This document shows, in pieces, positions 9,282 to 19,765 of a DNA stretch of 64,000 nt (within the stretch, counting starts at the first letter, position 1; the number at the start of each line of letters is the position of its first letter). The stretch is from JAFECT01 sp036501825 (GTDB taxonomy: Bacteria; Pseudomonadota; Alphaproteobacteria; Caulobacterales; Caulobacteraceae). The notes beneath the pieces are model-generated. The model saw nothing but the letters and a program-made list of their open reading frames with translations. It did no database searches and was not told the origin of the DNA. Position numbers and translations under genes: made by a program. The stretch covers positions 372,001 to 436,000 of the forward strand of contig DASXZP010000026.1 of NCBI GenBank assembly GCA_036501825.1, in the 5' to 3' direction.

Positions 9282-10754
9282 ATGCGTCGCACACTCGCCG
9301 TTCTCGCCGTTCTGCTCATGCCGTTCGTGGCGCACGCGCAGGAGCACCCGACGGATATCTATGCTCAGCCGATGGTCGTCTTCACCCATATCGAGCTGGT
9401 GGACGGCACGGGGCGGCCGGCGCAGCACGACGTGGACGTGACGGTCAAGGACGGGCGCATCGTCAGCGTCGAACCTTCGAAGCCCGTCGAGAAGTATTTC
9501 TGCACGCAATCAGGCCCATCCCGCGCAACCGACTTCGAGACGCAGCAAGGCGTCATGCAATGCGTTGACGCGCTCCTCATCGACGGCCGCGGCAAAACCC
9601 TGCTCCCCGGTTTCGTCATGATGCACGAGCACATGTTCTACCCGACCGGCAAGGGCAACTACACCGAGATGCTCGCGACCTTCCCGCGCCTGTATCTCGC
9701 CGGTGGAACGACCACCATGCGCACCGCAGGCTCGATGAACGCCTACGCGGACCTGAACCTGCGCGACGCCATCAACGCCGGCAAGGCCATCGGCCCCGAC
9801 ATCGACGTCACCGGGCCGTACATCAACGGCCCCGGCATGCCGATCCTGAAGATGCACGTGCTGAAGGATGCGACCGAAGCCGCGCAGATGGTGAACTACT
9901 GGTCCGACCTCGGCGTGACCTCGTTCAAGGGTTACATGCAGCTCACCCGCGCCGAACTGCAGGCCGCGGTCGCGACGGCGCACGCGCGCGGCCACAAGAT
10001 GACCGCGCATCTCTGCTCGGTCACCTATCACGAGGCAATCGACGCCGGCATCGACAACCTCGAGCACGGCTTCTTCGTCGCCAGCGACTTTGTGAAGGAC
10101 AAGGCGCCCGACCTCTGCCCCGACCGCGCGGTGGTGATGAAGTCCTTCGTCGACCTCGACCCGGACGGGCCGCAGGCCAAGGCTCTGATCAAGGACCTCA
10201 TCGACCACCACGTCGCGCTCACCTCGACGCTGACGGTGTTCGAAACCTCCATGCCCGGCCGCCCCGAAGCGCCGGAACGCGCACTGTCCGTGCTCATCCC
10301 CGAAGAACGCGCGCAGTACGAAGCGACCTGGAAACGCATCCAGGCCCAGACCGACAGCCCGCAGACCATCGTCTATCCCAAGCTCGCAAAGATGGAGAAG
10401 GCCTTCGCCGACGCCGGCGGCTTCCTGATGGCGGGCACCGATCCCACCGGCTACGGCGGCGTGGTGCCGGGCTTCGCCGGCAAGCGTGAAGTCGAACTGC
10501 TGGTTCAGGACGACGGCTTCAGCTTCGAACAGGCGATCAGGATCTCAACCCTCAACGGCGCCATCTTCGAAGGCCTCGACAAGGACCGCGGCACGATCGA
10601 GCCCGGCAAGCGCGCCGACCTGATCCTCATCGACGGCGATCCGCTGAAAGACCCGCACGCCATCGAGCACATGCCCCTCGTGTTCAAGAACGGCAAGGGC
10701 TACCGCACCGACGTGCTGATCGATCAGATGAAGGATCAGGTCGGGTTGGACTAG
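9282..10754 (+). CDS. Secreted amidohydrolase (imidazolonepropionase-like family)
   Basis: 490 residues with signal peptide MRRTLAVLAVLLMPFVAHAQ. Metal-dependent amidohydrolase features: HEHMF near residue 120 (H-x-H), H of KMTAHLCS, H of NLEHGFFV, and D of MAGTDPTG, followed by LNGAIFEGLDKDRGTIEPGKRADL at the C-terminal beta-sandwich. It should hydrolyse an amide or dipeptide-like bond in the periplasm; the substrate cannot be inferred. ATG 9282 has AGGGGA eight bases upstream. The G of its TAG stop is the first base of the next family 1 element. Confidence 0.85.
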   Translation: MRRTLAVLAVLLMPFVAHAQEHPTDIYAQPMVVFTHIELVDGTGRPAQHDVDVTVKDGRIVSVEPSKPVEKYFCTQSGPSRATDFETQQGVMQCVDALLIDGRGKTLLPGFVMMHEHMFYPTGKGNYTEMLATFPRLYLAGGTTTMRTAGSMNAYADLNLRDAINAGKAIGPDIDVTGPYINGPGMPILKMHVLKDATEAAQMVNYWSDLGVTSFKGYMQLTRAELQAAVATAHARGHKMTAHLCSVTYHEAIDAGIDNLEHGFFVASDFVKDKAPDLCPDRAVVMKSFVDLDPDGPQAKALIKDLIDHHVALTSTLTVFETSMPGRPEAPERALSVLIPEERAQYEATWKRIQAQTDSPQTIVYPKLAKMEKAFADAGGFLMAGTDPTGYGGVVPGFAGKREVELLVQDDGFSFEQAIRISTLNGAIFEGLDKDRGTIEPGKRADLILIDGDPLKDPHAIEHMPLVFKNGKGYRTDVLIDQMKDQVGLD

Positions 10755-10900
10755 GGGACAGGTTAAGGTGTCCCTTGGGACATCTTAACCTGTCCCCGAT
10801 GTTCCGTTTTTTTGCGAAAGCGTGAAAACATCGGGGACAGGTTATCATGTCCCCGCAGCACCAGCCGACGCGTCCCGCCGGGACACGATAACCTGTCCCC
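10754..10900. repeat. Family 1 palindromic element, two-hairpin form
   Basis: Same architecture as the copy at 9143: GGGGACAGGTTAAG/CTTAACCTGTCCCC, a GATGTT...AACATC linker hairpin, then GGGGACAGGTTATC/GATAACCTGTCCCC. It spans the whole gap between the convergent amidohydrolase (stop 10752-10754) and the secreted protein gene ending at 10902, touching one stop codon and lying one base from the other. Confidence 0.93.
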
Positions 10901-10901
10901 G

Positions 10902-11423
10902 TCACTTCCCCGTCAGCCGCAACGACCCCACAAACCGCGTCGCCTGCGGTGACGTTTCCGTCCCCTTCTCCCCGCCGTACGCAATCGTGAAAATCCGGTC
11001 CCCCAGCTGCACCGCGCGGAAGATCATCACCGCGCCGGTTTCGGGATCGTCCAGCACCGCTTCCAGCCCCGGCCGTCCCGACACGGTCGCCGCCGCCGTG
11101 GTGCGCACCTTCAACCCCGCGCCTTCGCCGAACAGCTGCGCCAGGCTGGCGTACTGCTCCTGGCTCAGCTTGTCCGGCAGCGTGCCCTTCGGATAGGCGA
11201 ACACCGTCACGTTGAACGCCTCGGGCCCCGCCTGCAGCGCATAGCTGCGCTGGACCGCGCCGGCCACCGAGCCCATCGGCTGGCTCGAGACCTCCGGCGC
11301 GCCCGGGAACAGGACGCTGAAATCGGCCTCCGGCGGCTGATAGGTGCTCCACGCCGCCTGGGCCATGGCTACGCCGGCCCACAACAGGGTCGCGACCACC
11401 AATCCCAATCCCGCTCTACGCAT
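10902..11423 (-). CDS. Small secreted protein of unknown function
   Basis: 173 residues with signal peptide MRRAGLGLVVATLLWAGVAMAQA. The mature part begins STYQPPEADFSVLFPGAPE, a pattern seen in many short periplasmic proteins of unknown role, and ends ATRFVGSLRLTGK. No catalytic motif. Start at 11423 is set by the signal peptide; the longer frame upstream only crosses a family 2 repeat. Convergent with the amidohydrolase gene. Confidence 0.75.
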   Translation of the reverse strand: MRRAGLGLVVATLLWAGVAMAQAAWSTYQPPEADFSVLFPGAPEVSSQPMGSVAGAVQRSYALQAGPEAFNVTVFAYPKGTLPDKLSQEQYASLAQLFGEGAGLKVRTTAAATVSGRPGLEAVLDDPETGAVMIFRAVQLGDRIFTIAYGGEKGTETSPQATRFVGSLRLTGK

Positions 11424-11442
11424 CGTCCACTCCCTCTCGTAA

Positions 11443-11596
11443 CCCTCCCCGGAAAGGGGAGGGTCCCGGCGGAGCCGGGGGGTGGGGTGCAGGCCCCGCC
11501 CTGAACCTATCGTCGCGCCATCCACCAACGCGACCCTTACGTCCCGCTCGATACCCCACCCGGCGCTTCGCGCCACCCTCCCCTGTCAGGGGAGGG
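11443..11596. repeat. Family 2 palindromic repeat
   Basis: CCCTCCCC-GGAA-GGGGAGGG type hairpin at 11443-11463, then GCCGGGGGGTGGGG. The inverted counterpart is TACCCCACCCGGCGCTTCG, then CCCTCCCCTGTCAGGGGAGGG, ending at 11596. A second copy with the same order lies at 48143-48295. Nothing else is seen in 11424-11758 besides the short guaB leader. Confidence 0.85.
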
Positions 11597-11758
11597 AAAC
11601 CATGGTCTACGCAGGGCTATTAGCGCGTCCCCTCAAAAAACGAGGACTTAGGGCAACGCTCCCCTTGTTATCGGCTGGCTGAACCATTTCGTTCCACCGC
11701 CCGGCTTTACAGCCCCGCGCCCCCTCCGCTATGCGCACCTCGCAAAATGGAGACTCCG

Positions 11759-13222
11759 ATGGAGATTCGCGAAGGTCTTACCTTCGACGACGTTTTGCTG
11801 GAACCCGGTCCGTCCGCGGTCATGCCCACCGAGGCAAAAACCCAGAGCCGCCTGACCCGCAACATTGTCCTCAACATACCCCTGGTGTCCTCGGCCATGG
11901 ACACCGTCACCGAGAGCCGCCTGGCCATCGCCATGGCCCAGGCCGGCGGGATCGGGGTGATCCACCGCAACCTGACCGTCGACGAACAGGCCGACCAGGT
12001 CCGCCAGGTCAAACGCTTCGAAAGCGGCATGGTGATCAACCCGATCACCATCCACCCCGACACCACGCTCGATGAGATCAAGGCCATCCGCGACGCACGC
12101 CGCATCTCCGGCTTCCCGGTGGTCGAGCGCGGCAGCGGAAAACTGGTGGGCATCCTCACCAACCGCGACATGCGCTTCGAGACCGACGGGTCGAAAGCCG
12201 CGTCGGCCCTGATGACCTCGCGCAACCTGATCACCGCGAAAGAGGGCGTCGGCGCCCCCGAAGCGCAAAAACTGCTGCGCGAGCACAAGATCGAACGCGT
12301 CATCGTCGTCGACGAAGCCTATCGCGCCGTCGGCCTGATCACCGTCAAGGACATCGACAAGGCCCAGGCCTATCCCACCGCCGCGAAAGACGACCACGGC
12401 CGCCTGCGCGTCGCTGCCGCGTCCACGGTCGGCGATGCGGGCTTTGAACGCTCCATGGCCCTGGTCGAGGCCGGCGTCGACGCGGTGGTCATCGACACCG
12501 CCCACGGCCACTCGACCCAGGTGTCCGACGCGGTCAAGCGCCTGCGCCGCGAAGCCAACGAGGTGCAGATCGTCGCCGGCAACGTCGCCACCTACGACGG
12601 CGCGCGCGCGCTGATCGACGCGGGCGCCGACGCCATCAAGGTCGGCATCGGCCCGGGCTCCATCTGCACCACCCGCATCGTCGCGGGCGTGGGCGTACCG
12701 CAACTCACCGCCATCATGGACGGCGTGCGCGCCGCCCGGGATTCAGGCGTGCCGGTGATCGCCGACGGCGGCATCAAATACTCCGGCGACCTCGCCAAGG
12801 CGATCGCCGCCGGCGCCTCCGTCGCGATGCTGGGCAGTGCGTTCGCCGGCACCGAAGAAGCCCCGGGCGAAGTGTTCCTCTACCAGGGCCGCTCGTACAA
12901 ATCCTACCGCGGCATGGGCTCCATGGGCGCCATGGCGGCGGGTTCGGCGGACCGCTACTTCCAAAAAGAAGTCCGCGACCAACTCAAGTTGGTCCCCGAA
13001 GGCGTCGAAGGCCAGGTCCCCTACAAGGGCTCCATCGTCCAGATCCTGCACCAACTCGTCGGCGGCCTGCGCGCCGCCATGGGCTACGTCGGCGCCCCGG
13101 ACATCGAAGAATACCAACGCCGCGCCCGCTTCATCCGCATCACCGGCGCCGGCCTCCGAGAAAGCCACGTCCACGACGTCCAAATCACCCGCGAAGCCCC
13201 CAACTATCCGCGGGAGGGATAG
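11759..13222 (+). CDS. guaB: IMP dehydrogenase
   Basis: 487 residues, normal length. NAD-dependent oxidation of IMP to XMP, the committed step to GMP. Visible: N-terminal LTFDDVLLEPGPS, two CBS domains (about 95-205; SGFPVVERGSGKLVGILTNRD, VIVVDEAYRAVGLITVKD), catalytic loop GIGPGSICTTR with the active-site Cys, ADGGIKYSGD and the mobile flap YRGMGSMGAM. ATG 11759 is preferred since GGAG lies six bases upstream; ATG 11747 is possible. Next purine gene, guaA, follows after MAPEG and rsmB, so GMP synthesis genes are clustered. Confidence 0.96.
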   Translation: MEIREGLTFDDVLLEPGPSAVMPTEAKTQSRLTRNIVLNIPLVSSAMDTVTESRLAIAMAQAGGIGVIHRNLTVDEQADQVRQVKRFESGMVINPITIHPDTTLDEIKAIRDARRISGFPVVERGSGKLVGILTNRDMRFETDGSKAASALMTSRNLITAKEGVGAPEAQKLLREHKIERVIVVDEAYRAVGLITVKDIDKAQAYPTAAKDDHGRLRVAAASTVGDAGFERSMALVEAGVDAVVIDTAHGHSTQVSDAVKRLRREANEVQIVAGNVATYDGARALIDAGADAIKVGIGPGSICTTRIVAGVGVPQLTAIMDGVRAARDSGVPVIADGGIKYSGDLAKAIAAGASVAMLGSAFAGTEEAPGEVFLYQGRSYKSYRGMGSMGAMAAGSADRYFQKEVRDQLKLVPEGVEGQVPYKGSIVQILHQLVGGLRAAMGYVGAPDIEEYQRRARFIRITGAGLRESHVHDVQITREAPNYPREG

Positions 13223-13230
13223 GGAAGAAA

Positions 13231-13497
13231 AGAGAGTCCACGGACCACACGGAAAACACGGAAAGAAAGAAGAAGGATTGTCCACGAACCACACGAACCA
13301 CACGAACGGAGTTTTGGCTGGTTGGCCGTGCGGCCTCAGCTTCGAATGCGCGCCTTCGGCGCGCGGTAGGGACCCTGGCGCATCGTGTGATTTTTCTTGT
13401 TCGTGTGGTTCGTGTGGTTCGTGGACAATTCCTAGCCACGCCAACCTCACGCACCGCCGCCCGTCCGTGCTTTCCGTGTGGTCCGTGGACTCTCTTC
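13231..13497. repeat. Family 4 nested inverted repeat
   Basis: Outer arms at 13231-13262 (GAGTCCACGGACCACACGG) and 13464-13497 (its complement, CCGTGTGGTCCGTGGACTC). Inner arms at 13277-13307 (GTCCACGAACCACACGAAC) and 13399-13430 (GTTCGTGTGGTTCGTGGAC). A central spacer of about 90 bases lies between. It fills the guaB-MAPEG gap, which otherwise holds no gene. A second family 4 member with similar nested layout lies at 55133-55363. Confidence 0.88.
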
Positions 13498-13563
13498 TCT
13501 TCCAACCCCTGATCCAACAACACCGCGTACCCGTAAAACAACAACCCTAAGGGCCCCCACGCG

Positions 13564-13998
13564 ATGCAGCAGATCGTCGACACCCTCCACCCCTGGATCA
13601 ACGAGATCCAGCTCCTCGCCATCGCCATCCTGCTCGGCTTCGTCCAACTCTGCTGGGCCGCCGTCGAGGCCCGCAAGCAGCAGGGCCTGGCCTGGGCCCG
13701 TGGCGCCCGCGACGAGCACAAGCCCATCACCGGCGTCGCCGCCCGCCTCGACCGCGCCTTCCGCAACTACATGGAAACCTTCCCCCTGTTCGCCGCCGCG
13801 GTGATCGCGGCGATGACGGTGGAGAAGTCGGGCATGCTCACCTGGTGGGGCAGCCTGCTCTACGTCGGCGCCCGCATCCTCTACGTCCCGCTCTACGCCG
13901 CGGGCGTGCCGTCCATCCGCACCCTCGTCTGGTTCTTATCGATCGTCGGCCTGCTCATGGTGGTGGCCGCGCTGTTCATTCCCAACGGAGCCTCTTGA
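13564..13998 (+). CDS. MAPEG-family membrane protein
   Basis: 144 residues, four predicted membrane helices. The MAPEG-like motif RAFRNYMETFPLFAA (Arg-Asn-x-x-Glu-x-Phe) sits between helices one and two. The eukaryotic relatives act in eicosanoid and glutathione metabolism; the bacterial substrate is unknown. Its TGA stop overlaps the TTG start of rsmB (TTGA), so translation is probably coupled. Confidence 0.85.
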   Translation: MQQIVDTLHPWINEIQLLAIAILLGFVQLCWAAVEARKQQGLAWARGARDEHKPITGVAARLDRAFRNYMETFPLFAAAVIAAMTVEKSGMLTWWGSLLYVGARILYVPLYAAGVPSIRTLVWFLSIVGLLMVVAALFIPNGAS

Positions 13999-15685
13999 CG
14001 CCGCAAGCCCGCCTTTCCGCCGCCGCCGAGGTCCTCGACCAGATCGCGCGAACGCGCGCGCCCGCCGACGCGGTGTTGAAGGAATGGGGCAGGGCGCACC
14101 GCTTCGCCGGCTCCGGCGACCGCCGCGCGGTGCGCGAACAGGTGTACGCCTGTCTGCGCGGTCGCGCGCGTTACGCCTGGCGCATGGACGCCGACGACGG
14201 CCGCGCCCTGGTCCTGGGCGCGCTCGCCGAACGCGACACCCTCCACGAAATCGAAACCCTGTTCACCGGCGAAGGCCACGCCCCCGCGCCGCTCACCGAC
14301 GCCGAACGCACGCGCCTGCACACCCGCACCGAACAACCCGACTACGTCCGCGCCGGCATCCCGCAATGGCTCGCCCCCGAATTCGAACGCGCCTTCGGCG
14401 CCGACTGGATCGCCGAAGCCCACGCCCTGATCACCGACCGCGCCCCCGTCGACCTCCGCGTCAACACCCTCAAAGCCACCCGCGAATCCGTCGAAGCCGA
14501 ACTCGACGCCGCCAACGTCCAATACGAACCCACCCACCTGTCAGAAGTCGGCCTCCGCCTCCACCCCGAAACCGACATCCACGCCCTCGAGGTGTTCAAA
14601 GAGGGCCGCATCGAAATCCAGGACGAGTCCAGCCAGATCGCCGCCTGGCTCTCCGCCGCCGCACCGGGAATGACCGTGGTGGACTACTGCGCCGGCGGCG
14701 GCGGCAAAACCCTCGCACTCGCAACCCTGCTCCATAACGAAAATGATCGTCACCCCGGGCTTGTCCCGGGGCCCAGTGTTAGTGCCGAAGCTCAGGTACA
14801 AGCAGGTTCGCACGCACCTCAACACCCCAACCCCCTGAGCAAGCGGAACGATGGGCCCCGGGACAAGCCCGGGGTGACGAAAACGGGAGAGAGCGAAGAG
14901 AACGACAACGCATCTGTCGCTCCTCCCTTCCTCTTCGATAGAGGAAGGGCAGGGGATGGAGATGTGCGCAGGTCATTTCAGGATGATGCGCGTGCGGCGC
15001 CAACCGAATCCGTCGGCGCCCGCCAGCACCCGACCTCAAACGTTTTGCCCACATCTCCCTCCCCGCCCTCCCTCCATCGAGGAGGGAGGGAGACGCTTGG
15101 TTCTGAAAGCGAGCAGGGCCGGCTCATCGCCTGCGACGTAAACCCCGACCGCCTCGCCGCCATCCAACCGCGGCTCATTCGTGCCGGCGTCACTGCCGAG
15201 CTGCGCCCCATCGGTCCGAGCGGGCAGGGGACGGAGGACTTGGCAGGCCAGGCCAACCTCGTCTTCGTCGACGCCCCCTGCAGCGGCAGCGGGACTTGGC
15301 GCCGCGCCCCCGAAGCCCCCTGGCGCCTCACCCCCGACGACCTCGCCCGCCTCCACGCCCTCCAGCTCCAGATCCTCACCCAGGCCGCCACCCTGGTCGC
15401 CCCCGGCGGCCGCCTCGTCTACGCCACCTGCTCCATCCTCCCCGCCGAAGACGAAGCCACCGCCAACGCCTTCGCCACCGCCCACCCCCAGTTCCGCCCC
15501 CTCCCGATCCAGGAGGCCCTCGACCCGTCACCCCGGCCTCGTGCCGGGGGCGCCCCCAACCTCACAGCGCAGGCCCGCACCCGTCTGGCTTCCCTGGCCG
15601 GCGACAGCCATATGCTGCGCCTCAGCCCTCGACTCTCCGGGACGGACGGGTTCTTCATCGCCCTCTACCAAAGGACCAACGACCC

Positions 15686-15689
<4 letters not shown>
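13995..15689 (+). CDS. rsmB: 16S rRNA (cytosine-5) methyltransferase RsmB-like, with in-frame repeat insertion
   Basis: 564 residues against about 430-440 normally. N-terminal NusB-like region (about 1-130), then the SAM fold with motif I VVDYCAGGGGKT near residue 230, and late motifs DAPCSGSGTWRRAP and VYATCSILPAEDE carrying the two catalytic cysteines. Between motif I and motif II (RLIACDVNPDR) lie about 125 extra residues encoded by a family 5 pair (14748-14879) and a family 3 element (14921-15093), with no stop codon. A half family 5 palindrome near 15526-15556 encodes another low-complexity stretch. TTG start 13995 overlaps the MAPEG stop. Whether the enlarged enzyme is active cannot be told. 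Confidence 0.88.
14748..14879. repeat. Family 5 palindromic pair inside rsmB
   Basis: A perfect 28-base inverted repeat: arm 14748-14775 (CACCCCGGGCTTGTCCCGGG core) and arm 14852-14879, separated by 76 bases. Translated in the rsmB frame the arms give RHPGLVPGP and GPRDKPGVT. Same element class as 6335-6510. Confidence 0.93.
14921..15093. repeat. Family 3 palindromic element inside rsmB
   Basis: Starts with CTCCCTTCCTCTTCGATAG and its complement GAGGAAGGG, then GGGGATGG. It ends with CCCACATCTCCCTCCCCGCC and CCTCCATCGAGGAGGGAGGG. The other copy (56933-57086) has the same order and similar internal length but is intergenic. Confidence 0.9.
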
Positions 15690-17287
<1,598 letters not shown>

Positions 17288-17360
17288 GGGCGGCAGGTGC
17301 AGTGGCGTCGCGATCTTGATTGATGGCGCATTGTTTGAACTAAGAAGCTAGGGGGCAGAC

Positions 17361-18869
17361 GTGCAGATTCTTGTATATCGCCAGCGGCGAACCGCGCCTC
17401 GTTTCACTGACTTGGACTATCCCTACATCAGCCTCTATCAAGACAACTGGAATGATTTTGGATGGCAGTGCCGCTTTGTGGCGACGTGTCATTTGTCAGA
17501 GGACGAACAAGTCGAGCTCGGAGCGCTAAGGATTGCTGCAAATGGCGGTGCATTTCACGTCACCGATTTGCCGGACGTGCTCGATGAGCTTCCCGAGAAA
17601 AGTGCGTCTCTGGGTGAATCTATTGCCTATTATCGGAGACTAGGAGAGCTGCCTGCTAGACTGCAAAAGCGCTACCTGACCTCGATGTGCGACATCGTCG
17701 CCAGGCCGGCGCGCCGCGACAGAATTCAGGACCAAAACCTATGGAATAAGTGTTTCATGCGTGAGGCATCATCTCGACACGCGCTAAAGAGAGGGGGCTA
17801 CTACATCGGTGCCGATTTCGATGAAGTTGAGCCGCCTAGATTCAAATTTGAGATGACGGTTTCCGGCGCGACGGGGCCGCACAAGTTGGACTTAGATTTT
17901 AGCGAACATAATGGTCTCCCTAATCGAGCGATCCTTCTTATTGGACGAAACGGTACGGGAAAGACAACGGCCCTTGCAGCGCTAGCGGCTGCCTTGATGC
18001 CTCCGCAGGTCTTTAGCGCAGTTACGCTTGAGGGTATGCCTGATGCAACCGTCGAGCCGGACATCGAGATCAGCCGCCTGATTGCCATTTCGTACAACGC
18101 CTTTGATGAGTTTCCGCTGCCGCGGCCCGCTGGCTCGAAAGCACCTCGAGTCGGCGGCGTGGCCTACAAGTCGCGAGGTTCATACAAATACTGCGGCCTT
18201 CGTGACGAGGAAGGAGAAATTAACATTAACGAAGTCGGCTTGATGCTTAACCAAGCCCTTGAACCCGTGATCCAGGGTGAGCGAATGGACATACTTCATA
18301 AGGTGCTCTCAACGCTCCTCGGGCCTGCGATTGCTGCGGACCTTACAATCGAGGATGATGACCTGAGAAATCAGGCGGTCCGCGCTCTAAGTGCGGGCCA
18401 GCGCCTCGTCACTGCCATTTTCAGCAACATCGTCGGCTTCATCGAGGAAGGCTCCCTGCTACTACTCGATGAGCCCGAGACCAATTTGCATCCTGGTTTG
18501 TTGAGCACATTTGTTGCGGCGTTGAACGAGACTCTCATAGAGTTTGACTCTTACGCCGTAGTCGCCAGCCATTCGCCCATTTTATTGCAACAGGTACCAA
18601 GTCGGTATGTGCGTCATTTCACGCGCAACAATACCGATCGCCCGAAGATTAAAAACTTAGAATTTGAGTCTTTTGGCGAAGACCTGGGTGAGTTGACGCG
18701 ACGAGTGCTCGGTCTCGCCGATCCCGAGCGCGACTTCACCGAGATTCTCGATGAGCTTTTCGACGCTCACGGAAGCGCCGAAGCTGTGGCAAGACTATTT
18801 TCTCACCCGCTCGGCGTGCCCGCGATGGCTCACTTATATGGGCTTGAGCAGGATAGAGGTGATCTGTGA
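17361..18869 (+). CDS. Septu-like (PtuA-type) SMC/ABC-like ATPase
   Basis: 502 residues. An N-terminal module of about 150 residues (SLYQDNWNDFGWQCRF) precedes an ABC/SMC-like ATPase: Walker A GRNGTGKTT (195-203), signature LSAGQR (343-348), Walker B LLLLDEPETNLHP with D370/E371, and switch ASHSPILL around 402-409. GTG 17361 has AGGGGG upstream. Its stop overlaps the HNH gene start (GTGA), so the two are translationally coupled. ATPase + HNH pairs of this kind are the Septu (PtuA/PtuB) anti-phage design. Base composition is clearly more AT-rich than guaA. It could also belong to another ATPase-HNH defence class because of the N-terminal module. Confidence 0.8.
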   Translation: MQILVYRQRRTAPRFTDLDYPYISLYQDNWNDFGWQCRFVATCHLSEDEQVELGALRIAANGGAFHVTDLPDVLDELPEKSASLGESIAYYRRLGELPARLQKRYLTSMCDIVARPARRDRIQDQNLWNKCFMREASSRHALKRGGYYIGADFDEVEPPRFKFEMTVSGATGPHKLDLDFSEHNGLPNRAILLIGRNGTGKTTALAALAAALMPPQVFSAVTLEGMPDATVEPDIEISRLIAISYNAFDEFPLPRPAGSKAPRVGGVAYKSRGSYKYCGLRDEEGEININEVGLMLNQALEPVIQGERMDILHKVLSTLLGPAIAADLTIEDDDLRNQAVRALSAGQRLVTAIFSNIVGFIEEGSLLLLDEPETNLHPGLLSTFVAALNETLIEFDSYAVVASHSPILLQQVPSRYVRHFTRNNTDRPKIKNLEFESFGEDLGELTRRVLGLADPERDFTEILDELFDAHGSAEAVARLFSHPLGVPAMAHLYGLEQDRGDL

Positions 18870-19690
18870 GGCGTCAGGGGCAGTATAAGCCTCGGCGTAC
18901 GCCGAGCGTCGCGACGCTTATCCAAGAATCAACTCGCGATCGTGCAACGCTAATGTCGCCGCTCGCTCCAAGAATTGCCGCGGCGGCACAAGCGTTCGAT
19001 CATCGTCTCCCGAACGTGCATGGCATGCAAGCCATCAAACTGCAGAAAGCTGAAAGCGCAGCGCTCATTGACGGCTACGAAGGTCGGACGGCTGATATGA
19101 AGCGCCTGCTAGCGGACATGGTCGATAGTCTTTCACCCGAAAACGCGGATCTTTGCCCCTACTGCAGTCTCGATCAGAATCCCGATCTCGACCATTTTCT
19201 GCCCAAGGCCCGATTCCCAGAATTTTCCCTCCATGCGCGCAACCTGATTCCGATCTGTACGCCGTGCAACCGGAAGAAAGGACGCCGAGTGAAGACAGCG
19301 CTCGGCGACAGGGCATTTCTCAACCCTATTTTCGAGCCATCAATTGACAGCCCCATCATTGAGGCCGCGATCAGTTATCAGGGGCGAAAAATCTCGGTGA
19401 CGTACACATTTAACGATCGCGGCTTATTGCCTGCCGAAGAGCGCCCCATCGCTGAGCGCCACTTTGAGAAACTCGGGTTGGCGATTCGCTACCGAAAACG
19501 TGCGCACGGTTTTCTTGCATCGCTAAAACATTCGACGAGCGGCATGGCTGTCGCTGTCAAGGCGGAAGTGCTTCGAAGCAAGATCGCTAACGCGCAGTAT
19601 GGGAAGCCTGTCAATGACTGGGAGCCGGCCCTGACCCGTGCGATTCAGCCCAACGTTCCTGCAATGCTCGCATGGCTGAGCAGGCGTTAG
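18866..19690 (+). CDS. HNH endonuclease (PtuB-like effector)
   Basis: 274 residues. The HNH/zinc fold is at 97-134: C97-x2-C100, D109-H110 in LDHFLPKARFPEF, N126 in NLIPICTPC, C131-x2-C134. Predicted to cut DNA (or RNA) when released or activated by the ATPase. N-terminal helical region 1-90 resembles the ATPase-binding part of such nucleases; this is inference. GTG start overlaps the ATPase stop. The 'LDHFLPK' form with paired cysteines is typical of HNH proteins next to AAA ATPases in defence islands. Confidence 0.82.
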   Translation: MRRQGQYKPRRTPSVATLIQESTRDRATLMSPLAPRIAAAAQAFDHRLPNVHGMQAIKLQKAESAALIDGYEGRTADMKRLLADMVDSLSPENADLCPYCSLDQNPDLDHFLPKARFPEFSLHARNLIPICTPCNRKKGRRVKTALGDRAFLNPIFEPSIDSPIIEAAISYQGRKISVTYTFNDRGLLPAEERPIAERHFEKLGLAIRYRKRAHGFLASLKHSTSGMAVAVKAEVLRSKIANAQYGKPVNDWEPALTRAIQPNVPAMLAWLSRR

Positions 19691-19765
19691 TTACGTAATA
19701 CGGAGTTCAGTGTTGAGGACCTGTCCTTGTGATGAATCGCCGACGCCTCTGATTTGGGTGGAACA

